Assembly: GCA_903924185.1 (NCBI GenBank)
Contig: CAIYAN010000214.1
Coordinates: 1-5,946 of the forward strand
Direction of reading: 5' to 3'
DNA from: an uncultured Opitutia bacterium
Lineage (GTDB): Bacteria; Verrucomicrobiota; Verrucomicrobiia; Opitutales; UBA953
Length of the DNA: 5,946 nt
The notes under the pieces are model-generated. The model saw only the letters and a list, made by a program, of their open reading frames with translations. It was not told the origin of the DNA and searched no databases. Each line of letters starts with the position of its first letter. The stretch's first letter is position 1. Shown here piece by piece: positions 1-5,946 of this stretch. The position numbers and the translations under genes were made by a program.

Positions 1-405
1 CAGCACGCCGTCATCCGGCGCTGGTCCGCGGGCGGCGGTGGTGAATTCCGGATTGATGGCGACCTCAAGGTGGCCGCCCCGCAAAGCCAGGGTGTGCGTG
101 CCCGCATTATTTCCGCCCAACGCGGGCTCCTCGGTGAATGGACCTGCCTCGGCGGGGCCTCCGTGCCCGTCGTCCTCGAGAAAGCTATCATCGCTCCGGG
201 CGATACCGTGGACTTCATCCTCGACGACCTGAACGGCGCAAACAGCGACAGCTTCAGTTGGGCCCCCGTACTCAAGGATGCGCGCACTGGTGAGATTATT
301 GATGCGGCCTCCGCGGGCTTTAATCGTAAGAGCTCGCCACAAATCCCTTGGTCCTCGCTCGCGCAGATTCTCTTCGCCAGTAACGAATTCAACTTTGCCG
401 AATAA
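1..405 (+). CDS. C-terminal fragment of DUF1549/DUF1553 (PSCyt1/PSD1) family protein
   Basis: The reading frame is open from the first base and stops at TAA 403-405, giving the last 134 residues of a protein whose start lies upstream. Numbering from the window edge, residues 1-91 look like the beta-sandwich segment found in many large planctomycete/verrucomicrobial DUF1553 proteins: it opens with AVIRRW (3-8), has a PGDTVDF strand (66-72) and ends with DSFSWAPVL (83-91). The final residues LAQILFASNEFNF (120-132) match the usual end of the PSD1 domain, where 'LAQ-L--SNEF-F' closes the protein. Full-length members commonly carry an N-terminal cytochrome c-like domain (PSCyt1), which would be upstream and cannot be checked here. 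The biochemical role of the family is not established. The DUF1501 gene starts 2 nt after the stop, so the two are almost certainly co-transcribed. Family assignment is confident; domain content upstream is inference. Confidence 0.85.
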   Translation, partial: QHAVIRRWSAGGGGEFRIDGDLKVAAPQSQGVRARIISAQRGLLGEWTCLGGASVPVVLEKAIIAPGDTVDFILDDLNGANSDSFSWAPVLKDARTGEIIDAASAGFNRKSSPQIPWSSLAQILFASNEFNFAE

Positions 406-407
406 GC

Positions 408-1844
408 ATGCACCACGACCCCACTTTCATCCATAGCCGCCGGGAGTTCCTGCGGAAGTGCGGCATGGGCATGGGCGGCTTAGCTTTCGCTTCGTTACTG
501 CAGCGCGACCTCCACGGTGCCCCGACCTCAGTCAACCCTCTGCACCCGTTGGCACCGCGCCGCGCCCCGCTGCCATCGAAGATCAAGCACGTCATCCATA
601 TCTTCGCCAACGGTGGCCCTTCGCACGTTGACACCTTTGACCGGAAGACCTCGCTCGATAAATACCACGGACAGAAACTGCCGGGCGACTACATCGCGAC
701 TGAACGCAAGACGGGGGCAGCCTTCCGCTCGCCCTTCACCTGGAAGCGCTACGGCAAGAGCGGCCTCGAAGCCAGCGAGCTCTTTGCCAAGACGGCAGCC
801 TTTGCCGATGACCTCTGCGTCATTCGCTCCATGCAGGCGAACGTCCCGAACCATGAGCCTTCCCTGCTGCTGATGAATTGCGGCGAAGCCCGCCAAGTTC
901 GTCCCAGCATGGGTTCGTGGGTGACCTACGGGCTCGGCACCGAAAACGAAAACCTCCCTGGCTTCATCACCCTCTGTCCGGGCGGCTATCCGATTCAGGA
1001 AACCCAGAACTGGCAGTGCGGCTTCTTACCTGGCGTCTACCAAGGCAACTACGTCGACTCGTCTAAAAAGACCGTGGAGGAACTCATTGAAAATATCCGT
1101 AACGCGGGCCTTTCGCGTCCAGCCCAGCGTAAGCAGCTCGACCTCCTTGCTCGCATCAACGCCTCGCACCAATCGCTCCACCCGCAGGATGCGGCCCTCG
1201 AAGCCCGCGCCCAATCGTTCGAGATGGCCTACCGCATGCAGCTCGAGGCCACCGATGCCTTCGACATCAGTCGCGAGCCCATTTCAACTCGCGAGATGTA
1301 TGGCGACACCACCCAAGGGCGCCAATTCCTGATCGCCCGCCGCTTGGTGGAACGCGGCGTCCGTTTCGTCCAACTCTGGCACGGAGCTGGCCAGCCGTGG
1401 GACAGCCACGACGACCTCGAAGTCAACCACCGCAAGTTAGCGCACGAGGCTGACCAGCCGATTGCCGCACTCCTCGCCGACCTCAAGCGGAGCGGCATGC
1501 TGGATTCCACACTCGTGATCTGGGGCGGAGAATTCGGCCGCACCCCGACCGTCGAACTCCCCACGCCAGGCTCCAACGCGGGTAAGATTAATGGACGCGA
1601 CCATAACCACCACGGCTTCACGATGTGGATGGCGGGCGGCGGCGTCCGCGGCGGGACAGTTTACGGCGAGACCGACGAGTTCGGCTTCAAGTCCGTCAAG
1701 GACGTTGTTCACGTGCACGACCTCCATGCGACGATCATGAAGCTCCTCGGCTTTAACCACGAAGAGTTCACCTTCCGCCACGCTGGCCGTGATTATCGCC
1801 TGACCGACGTCCACGGCAAGGTCGTGCAGGGCCTCATCGCCTGA
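408..1844 (+). CDS. DUF1501 family protein with Tat signal (sulfatase/alkaline phosphatase-like fold)
   Basis: A complete 478-residue protein of normal length for DUF1501. The N-terminus has a twin-arginine motif, SRREFLRKC (10-18), followed by a Gly/Ala/Leu-rich hydrophobic stretch to about residue 32, so it is probably exported folded by the Tat system. Family landmarks are intact: HIFANGGPSHVDTFD (64-78), the WGGEFGRTP block (372-380), the GRDHNHHGF block (396-404) and the MAGGGVRGG loop just after it. The His/Asp cluster D398-H399-H401-H402 and D75 are the likely metal-binding residues if the protein behaves like other members of the alkaline phosphatase/sulfatase superfamily; that is inference from fold similarity. 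No DUF1501 reaction is firmly assigned. The ATG at 408 is chosen because it puts the twin arginines at residues 11-12 and lies 2 nt after the preceding stop; no Shine-Dalgarno sequence is visible, so translational coupling is likely. It pairs with the upstream DUF1553 gene, the usual arrangement. Confidence 0.93.
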   Translation: MHHDPTFIHSRREFLRKCGMGMGGLAFASLLQRDLHGAPTSVNPLHPLAPRRAPLPSKIKHVIHIFANGGPSHVDTFDRKTSLDKYHGQKLPGDYIATERKTGAAFRSPFTWKRYGKSGLEASELFAKTAAFADDLCVIRSMQANVPNHEPSLLLMNCGEARQVRPSMGSWVTYGLGTENENLPGFITLCPGGYPIQETQNWQCGFLPGVYQGNYVDSSKKTVEELIENIRNAGLSRPAQRKQLDLLARINASHQSLHPQDAALEARAQSFEMAYRMQLEATDAFDISREPISTREMYGDTTQGRQFLIARRLVERGVRFVQLWHGAGQPWDSHDDLEVNHRKLAHEADQPIAALLADLKRSGMLDSTLVIWGGEFGRTPTVELPTPGSNAGKINGRDHNHHGFTMWMAGGGVRGGTVYGETDEFGFKSVKDVVHVHDLHATIMKLLGFNHEEFTFRHAGRDYRLTDVHGKVVQGLIA

Positions 1845-1869
1845 CCGGTCATTTAGTTAGGAAGACCGG
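1842..1869 (+). other. palindrome and weak stem-loop at the end of the DUF1501 gene
   Basis: A perfect 10-bp palindrome, TGACCGGTCA, covers 1842-1851 and begins with the stop codon of the DUF1501 gene. A further GACCGG at 1864-1869 can pair with CCGGTC at 1845-1850 to form a 6-bp stem with a 13-nt loop. No T-run follows (the next bases are GGGGGCGCTC, counted from 1868), so this is not a canonical intrinsic terminator. It could slow 3' decay, be a protein site, or be chance. Confidence 0.25.
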
Positions 1870-1935
1870 GGGCGCTCACTTCACGCTTCCCCTCCGCCGG
1901 GTGTCGCCCAACCTACGGACTACCCCTGCCCCGCC
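1845..1935 (+). other. 91-nt intergenic spacer
   Basis: Non-coding gap between the DUF1501 stop and the esterase start. Its second half (about 1880-1935) is C-rich, and no Shine-Dalgarno sequence precedes the ATG at 1936. I find no convincing -35/-10 pair. It is long enough to hold a promoter, so the esterase/beta-lactamase-fold pair may be a separate transcription unit from the DUF1553-DUF1501 pair, but the sequence does not prove this. Confidence 0.5.
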
Positions 1936-2802
1936 ATGCGTCGACTGCTTGCCCTCTGCCTAATCCTCCTCGTCGGCTATGGACCCAGCTTCGCCGCCGA
2001 AACCCCGACGGACGTTAAGGTCCTCAAGGATATCGTCTACCGGACCGGCAATGACCTTACCGCCTACGAGGCGGAACGTTGCAAGTTGGACGTCACCTTG
2101 CCGGCCAAAAGCGCCACGCCCTTCGCGACTTATGTTTGGTTCTACGGGGGTGGCTTAAAGAAAGGCAGCAAAGGACTCGCCTCCGAGCATTGCGCCGAAA
2201 TCGCCGCGAGCTTTGCCCGCGAAGGCATCGCGGTGGTCGTACCCGATTACCGACTCAGCCCAAAGGCGAAATACCCCGAGTATGTCGACGATGCCGCCGC
2301 GGCCTTTGCCTGGACGGTGCGCAACATCGGCCGGATCGGTGGCGACCCGCGCAAGGTCTTCATCGGCGGGCATTCTGCAGGAGGCTACCTCGCGCTCATG
2401 GTGGGCTTTGACTCTAGCCGCCTGAAACCCTACGGCCTCAGCCTCAAGGACGTCGCGGGTATCGCGCAGGTCAGTGGCCAAGTCTTCACGCATTATACCA
2501 TCCGCGAGGAACGCGGGCAAGGTCGCTACAGTGTCACGTCCGACGAAGCCGCCCCCGCCTTCTATGTAACGAAAACCCTGCCGCCGATCTTAACGCTCTA
2601 TTCAGACCATGACATGACCGGACGCGCTGAGGAAAACCAATTCCTGATTGCGATGCTTAAAGGGGCGGGCCATGTCGAAACCACCTCGCTCAAAGTGACG
2701 GACACCGACCACGGTAGCATCGGCCACAACCTGCGGTTCTCCGATGACCCCGGCCACAAGGCCGTGCTACAATTCATCCGCAAGCAGGCGGAGAGCCGCT
2801 GA
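1936..2802 (+). CDS. secreted alpha/beta-hydrolase, esterase/lipase (BD-FAE/Aes-like)
   Basis: A 288-residue protein with a Sec signal peptide: basic MRR, a hydrophobic LLALCLILLVGYG core, and a probable cut after the Ala-Ala near residues 20-21 (FAAE). The mature part is a carboxylesterase-type alpha/beta-hydrolase. The strand and oxyanion loop VWFYGGGL lie at 67-74, followed by the VVPDYRLSP block (101-109), typical of this esterase group. The nucleophile elbow is GHSAG (145-149), with Ser147 as nucleophile. Asp226 in YSDHD and His259 in DTDHG are the best candidates for the rest of the triad. The oxyanion motif is YGGG where most relatives have HGGG. It probably removes acyl groups from an extracellular ester substrate, for example an acetylated or feruloylated glycan; the substrate is not visible in the sequence. 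The ATG gives an intact signal peptide. The next gene begins 2 nt after its stop, so both should be made from one mRNA. Confidence 0.9.
   Translation: MRRLLALCLILLVGYGPSFAAETPTDVKVLKDIVYRTGNDLTAYEAERCKLDVTLPAKSATPFATYVWFYGGGLKKGSKGLASEHCAEIAASFAREGIAVVVPDYRLSPKAKYPEYVDDAAAAFAWTVRNIGRIGGDPRKVFIGGHSAGGYLALMVGFDSSRLKPYGLSLKDVAGIAQVSGQVFTHYTIREERGQGRYSVTSDEAAPAFYVTKTLPPILTLYSDHDMTGRAEENQFLIAMLKGAGHVETTSLKVTDTDHGSIGHNLRFSDDPGHKAVLQFIRKQAESR
2790..2795 (+). promoter_or_regulatory. Shine-Dalgarno site for the beta-lactamase-fold gene
   Basis: GGAGAG at 2790-2795 lies 9 nt before the ATG at 2805, inside the last codons of the esterase gene. It is the only good Shine-Dalgarno match ahead of any start in the window and supports the 2805 start. 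It also allows reinitiation by ribosomes finishing the esterase. Confidence 0.5.
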
Positions 2803-2804
2803 CC

Positions 2805-3827
2805 ATGCGGCAGACGGTGGCCATCCTCGCCGGCCTGCTCGCTGTTTGCTGTGGGCATGCCAAGACCTTGGCGGAAGCTGCCGAGTCCTTAACGCCCAAA
2901 CTCCCCGCCGGCTGTATCGTCACCGCTGAGCAGACCCCGCAAGGCACCCGCTTCGCCTTAGCGGGCAAGTCGCCTGACCCGACGCAAGCCCCGGAAACCT
3001 TGGTGTTCGAAATCGCTTCACTCACGAAGATCTTCACGGGCATCCTGCTCGCCGAAGCCGTCTTGGAAAAGAAAGTGACCCTCGATACCACGATCGCCGA
3101 ACTCGTCGGACCTGACTGCAAATTCGCCGATGCCCGCGTCGGGCGAATCACCCTCAAGCAACTCTCCACGCATACCAGCGGCTTGCCCCGTATGCCGGAC
3201 AACTTCACTAACGGCTTCAAGAGTTACGCGACCTACGACGAGGCACTGATGCTAGCATGGCTCGCTAAGGTCGAGTTAAAGCAAGACGGCCCACACGCCT
3301 GCAGCTATTCAAACATCGGTGTCTCCCTGCTCGGCTACTTGGTGGCGAAGCAATACGGTAAGCCTTGGACGGACTGTGTGCTCGAGAAAGTCTGCAAGCC
3401 ACTGGGACTGACGCACACGCAGCCGAGTCACTTGCCCAGCCTCGGCACCTTAGCTCCGCCCTATAGCGGCACTAAGCCAGGCATCGTTACCACTTTCCAA
3501 GCCTTTGCTCCCGCTGGCAGTCTCCGCAGTACTGCCGCGGACATGCTTAAGTTTGGACAAGCCCTGGCAAACCCTGAACGCACGTCACTGAAGGATGCCC
3601 TCACACTGGCCTTGCAGGCGCATGCGGACGCCAACCCCAATGGTGGCAAAGTCGCCCTCGGCGCCTTTCGGACGGGCACGGCGGAGCGGCTCGCCTACGG
3701 GCATGATGGGGCGACCGCTGGCTACCGTTCATCGATTCAAGTCATGCCGGCCCAAGCCACCGTACGCATCGTGCTCATGAATAATAATACGATGGAAGGC
3801 AGTGACATCCTCAAGGCTATGAAATAA
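2805..3827 (+). CDS. secreted serine hydrolase, class C beta-lactamase/PBP-like (PF00144)
   Basis: A 340-residue protein with a hydrophobic N-terminus (VAILAGLLAVCCGHA, 5-19) that reads as a Sec signal, probably cut near Ala19. Two cysteines (15-16) follow LLAV, but a lipobox would need Gly, Ala or Ser before the Cys, so a lipoprotein is unlikely. The serine beta-lactamase-fold motifs are all present: SLTK (72-75) with nucleophile Ser72 and base Lys75, the LKQLSTHTSGLP block (117-128) typical of the family, YSN (168-170), and HDG (300-302) in the position of the KTG box. An HxG box is common in esterase and peptidase-like relatives. The name should not be taken as antibiotic resistance: the family includes D-aminopeptidases, D,D-carboxypeptidases and EstB-type esterases. 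Its 2-nt spacing from the esterase suggests a shared pathway, perhaps a second ester or amide hydrolase on the same extracellular substrate. Length is at the short end of normal and it appears intact. Confidence 0.9.
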   Translation: MRQTVAILAGLLAVCCGHAKTLAEAAESLTPKLPAGCIVTAEQTPQGTRFALAGKSPDPTQAPETLVFEIASLTKIFTGILLAEAVLEKKVTLDTTIAELVGPDCKFADARVGRITLKQLSTHTSGLPRMPDNFTNGFKSYATYDEALMLAWLAKVELKQDGPHACSYSNIGVSLLGYLVAKQYGKPWTDCVLEKVCKPLGLTHTQPSHLPSLGTLAPPYSGTKPGIVTTFQAFAPAGSLRSTAADMLKFGQALANPERTSLKDALTLALQAHADANPNGGKVALGAFRTGTAERLAYGHDGATAGYRSSIQVMPAQATVRIVLMNNNTMEGSDILKAMK

Positions 3828-3883
3828 GCCGGACCACCTTCCCTATCCCCTTTCCCCTTTTCGCCCCCTTTTCATCACACCCC
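3828..3883 (+). other. pyrimidine-rich leader ahead of the FAD oxidoreductase gene
   Basis: A 56-nt gap in which positions 3837-3873 are almost all C and T on the + strand, with only two purines (A3845 and G3863). No Shine-Dalgarno sequence and no clear promoter are visible. A C-rich, G-poor, probably unstructured RNA of this kind could serve as a Rho-loading site at the end of the beta-lactamase-fold gene, or as a leader suited to SD-independent initiation. Both readings are inference. Confidence 0.45.
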
Positions 3884-5946
3884 ATGCGTCGTCTCTTCGC
3901 CCTATTCCTCGCCCTACCCTGTGCGCTCGTTGCCGAAGCCCCGCAGCCGAACTATGACATCGTCATCTACGGCGGCACCTCGGCCGCCATCATTGCCGCC
4001 GTTCAAGCGATGAAGATGGGCAAGACCGCCATCGTCATTAGCCCCGACAAGCACCTCGGCGGCCTCTCGAGTGGCGGCTTGGGCTTCACTGACTCCGGTG
4101 ACAAGTCCGTCATCGGCGGCCTCTCCCGCGACTTCTACCATCGCGTCTGGCAGACCTACCAGCAGCCCGGCGCGTGGAAGCACGAAGCCAAGGAAAAGTT
4201 TGGCAATAAGGGCCAAGGCACGGTGGCAATGGATGCGACTGAGCGTACCATGTGGATTTTCGAGCCCTCGGTTGCCGAGAAAGTCTTCGAAGACTACGTG
4301 AAGGAATTTAAGTTGACCATCGTACGCAACGAATGGCTCGACCGAGCACATGGGGTCGAGAAAAAGGATGGACGAATCATTGCCATCAACACGCTGAGCA
4401 AACGTCGCTTTGCTGGACGCATGTTCATCGACGCCACTTACGAAGGTGACCTGATGGCTGCCGCTGGCGTCAGCTACACCTTTGGCCGTGAACCCAACGC
4501 GGCCTTCGATGAGACCCTTAACGGCATCCAACTCGGGCATGCCAAGTCGCACCAATTTGCAGGCAAGGTTGATCCCTACGTCATTGAAGGCGACCCGAAG
4601 TCCGGCCTCTTGCCCCGTATCCAGGACATCCCCGTCGGCGGCCAAGACGGCGCGGGCGACAAGAAGATTCAAGCGTACAACTTCCGCATGTGCCTCACTA
4701 AGGTCGAAGCCAACCGCGTGGCGTTCCCGAAGCCGCCCGGTTACGACGCCAAGCAATATGCCCTCCTCGCCCGGGCCTTAGCTCAAGGCGCCACGCACGT
4801 CTTTGGTAAATTCGACCTCATCCCGAACGCCAAGACCGACACCAACAACCACGGCCCCTTCAGCACAGATAACATTGGCATGAACTGGGATTATCCGGAC
4901 GCCTCCTATGAGCGCCGACGCGAGATCATTGCGGAGCACCGCCAATACCAGCAGGGCTACCTGTACTTCCTAGCCAACGACGCCTCCGTCCCGGCCAAGA
5001 TTCGTGAAGGCTTCGCGCAATGGGGTCTGGCTAAGGACGAGTTCACGGACAACGGCCACTGGCCGCACCAGATTTACGTCCGCGAAGCCCGGCGCATGAC
5101 TGCCGACGTCGTCGTCAACGAGAACCACCTCAAGCGAAAGATCCCGACCCCACGCTCCGTGGGCATGGGTTCCTACAATATGGATTCGCACAACGTGCAG
5201 CGCATCGTCGTGAAGGATGCCGACGGCAAGGCCTACGTCCGCAACGAAGGAGACGTGCAGGTGAATCCGGGTCGTCCCTACCCCATTGAATATGGTGCAA
5301 TCATCCCGAAGAAGGACCAGTGCACGAACCTCCTTGTGCCAGTCTGCGTCAGCTGCACGCACATCGCCTACGGCTCCATTCGAATGGAACCCGTCTTCAT
5401 GATTCTCGGTCAGTCGGCCGCCACGGCGGCTTGCTTAGCCATCGACCAGAAGATTGCCGTGCAAGACCTCGCCTACGCCGACTTCAGCGCCAAGCTACTT
5501 GCCGATGGACAGATTCTTGATCGGGCCGCGGGTCCCAAGGCTATCCGCCGCGAAGGCAAGGAACTCCCGGGTATCACCGTCGATGACGCCGACGCCAAAG
5601 TTACGGGCACCTGGACGGAGAGCGTGGCCTCGGCGGCCTTCATTGGGTCTGGCTATCGCCACGACAGCAAGGGCGAGCACGGCCCCATGACTGCTCGCTT
5701 CGAAGCCAAACTCCCCAAGCCAGGTAAGTATGAAATCTTCCTCGCCCTCGTCCCCAACATCAACCGCGCCACGAACGCCCCGGTTACCATCGCCCATGCG
5801 GGCGGGAATACCGTCCAAAAGGTCAACCTACGGGACAAGAGCGCCAATAACCTGCTCAGCCTCGGGGTCTACACCTTCGATGCCTCCCATCCTGCCAGCG
5901 TAACGATCGGCAACCAAGACACCGACGGGTATGTCGTGATTGACGC
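3884..5946 (+). CDS. secreted FAD-dependent oxidoreductase with C-terminal golvesin-like domain (3' end outside window)
   Basis: The frame is open from ATG 3884 to the last base: 687 full codons and no stop. Residues 1-17 (MRRLFALFLALPCALVA) form a Sec signal peptide. An FAD_oxidored (PF12831-type) domain follows: Rossmann segment YDIVIYGGTSAAIIAAVQA (24-42), HLGGLSSGGLG (57-67), IDATYEGDLMAAAG (182-195), the YVREARRM block (398-405), and the C-terminal flavin-contact block CTHIAYGSIRMEPVFMILGQ (491-510). Residues from about 563 onward, including PGKYEIFL and the closing TDGYVVID, look like the golvesin/xanthan-lyase C-terminal-like domain often fused to these enzymes in Planctomycetota, Verrucomicrobiota and Bacteroidota. 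That domain usually ends a few residues after 'DGYVVIDAVRF', so the stop is probably just beyond the window. It is predicted to carry out a flavin-dependent oxidation outside the cytoplasm; the substrate is unknown. The third Gly of the dinucleotide motif (usually GGTSAG) is Ala35 here. Several antisense frames overlap it but show no family features. Confidence 0.9.
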   Translation, partial: MRRLFALFLALPCALVAEAPQPNYDIVIYGGTSAAIIAAVQAMKMGKTAIVISPDKHLGGLSSGGLGFTDSGDKSVIGGLSRDFYHRVWQTYQQPGAWKHEAKEKFGNKGQGTVAMDATERTMWIFEPSVAEKVFEDYVKEFKLTIVRNEWLDRAHGVEKKDGRIIAINTLSKRRFAGRMFIDATYEGDLMAAAGVSYTFGREPNAAFDETLNGIQLGHAKSHQFAGKVDPYVIEGDPKSGLLPRIQDIPVGGQDGAGDKKIQAYNFRMCLTKVEANRVAFPKPPGYDAKQYALLARALAQGATHVFGKFDLIPNAKTDTNNHGPFSTDNIGMNWDYPDASYERRREIIAEHRQYQQGYLYFLANDASVPAKIREGFAQWGLAKDEFTDNGHWPHQIYVREARRMTADVVVNENHLKRKIPTPRSVGMGSYNMDSHNVQRIVVKDADGKAYVRNEGDVQVNPGRPYPIEYGAIIPKKDQCTNLLVPVCVSCTHIAYGSIRMEPVFMILGQSAATAACLAIDQKIAVQDLAYADFSAKLLADGQILDRAAGPKAIRREGKELPGITVDDADAKVTGTWTESVASAAFIGSGYRHDSKGEHGPMTARFEAKLPKPGKYEIFLALVPNINRATNAPVTIAHAGGNTVQKVNLRDKSANNLLSLGVYTFDASHPASVTIGNQDTDGYVVID

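Noticed and set aside
1229..1814. Overlapping - strand frames of 125-130 codons inside the DUF1501 gene
   Set aside because: The sense frame carries conserved DUF1501 blocks across exactly this region; the antisense products have no motif or start signal.
1845..1892. Intrinsic terminator after the DUF1501 gene
   Set aside because: Only a 6-bp stem and a weaker GGGG/CCCC pairing are possible, and neither is followed by a T-run.
2774..3220. 148-codon - strand frame across the esterase/beta-lactamase-fold junction
   Set aside because: It overlaps the SLTK catalytic region of the sense gene, has no recognisable domain, and no promoter or ribosome site was seen ahead of it.
2805..3827. Antibiotic-resistance beta-lactamase
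   Set aside because: The fold motifs fit, but the third box is HDG and not KTG, and the neighbourhood is catabolic. The family is mostly esterases and peptidases, so a resistance call is not supported.
1936..3920. Recent duplication of the signal-peptide region (MRRLLALCL at 1936 and MRRLFALFL at 3884)
   Set aside because: After the shared ATGCGTCG the DNA diverges quickly, as expected for independent Sec signal peptides built from Leu/Ala codons.
3914..4756. 280-codon open frame on the - strand
   Set aside because: It lies wholly antisense to the FAD oxidoreductase, which has clear family motifs. The antisense product shows no recognisable domain; long antisense frames are expected from GC-rich codon use.
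4970..5362. 130-codon - strand frame, His/Val-rich
   Set aside because: Its composition is explained by antisense reading of Asp, Asn and Val/Met-coding triplets in the oxidoreductase; no domain is recognised.
1..5946. Mobile element, CRISPR array, tRNA or rRNA
   Set aside because: I saw no transposase-like product, terminal inverted repeats, regularly spaced repeats or RNA-gene-like segments; the intergenic space is only about 150 nt in total.

Overview
The window is a GC-rich (about 60% by eye), fully coding stretch with every gene on the + strand. It most likely comes from a Planctomycetota/Verrucomicrobiota bacterium. The main evidence is the tail of a DUF1549/DUF1553 (PSCyt1/PSD1-type) protein followed 2 nt later by a complete DUF1501 protein. 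That gene pair is massively expanded in these phyla. Four of the five translation starts lie in the window with visible upstream sequence, and three of those four lack a convincing Shine-Dalgarno sequence. That leans mildly toward Verrucomicrobiota, but this is inference, not proof.

Layout: (1) 1-405, C-terminal 134 codons of a DUF1553-family protein. (2) 408-1844, DUF1501 protein with a twin-arginine signal. A 91-nt spacer follows. (3) 1936-2802, a secreted alpha/beta-hydrolase of the BD-FAE/Aes esterase type. (4) 2805-3827, a secreted serine beta-lactamase-fold hydrolase (class C/PF00144), starting 2 nt after gene 3 stops. A 56-nt pyrimidine-rich spacer follows. (5) 3884 to beyond the window end, a large secreted FAD-dependent oxidoreductase with a C-terminal golvesin/xanthan-lyase-like domain. 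Gene 5 is the largest gene in the window and is cut off by its edge, probably only a few codons before its stop.

How the genes may work together: all four genes whose N-termini are visible carry export signals (one Tat, three Sec-like), so the locus encodes an extracytoplasmic enzyme set. Two different serine hydrolases, an FAD oxidoreductase with a predicted carbohydrate-associated accessory domain, and a DUF1553-DUF1501 pair fit a locus for attacking an esterified, possibly oxidised polysaccharide or similar substrate. No glycoside hydrolase, sulfatase, transporter or regulator is visible in the window, so the substrate cannot be named. I saw no RNA genes, insertion sequences, CRISPR arrays or long repeats. 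This is mostly ordinary accessory metabolism for these phyla; I do not see a clear new system.
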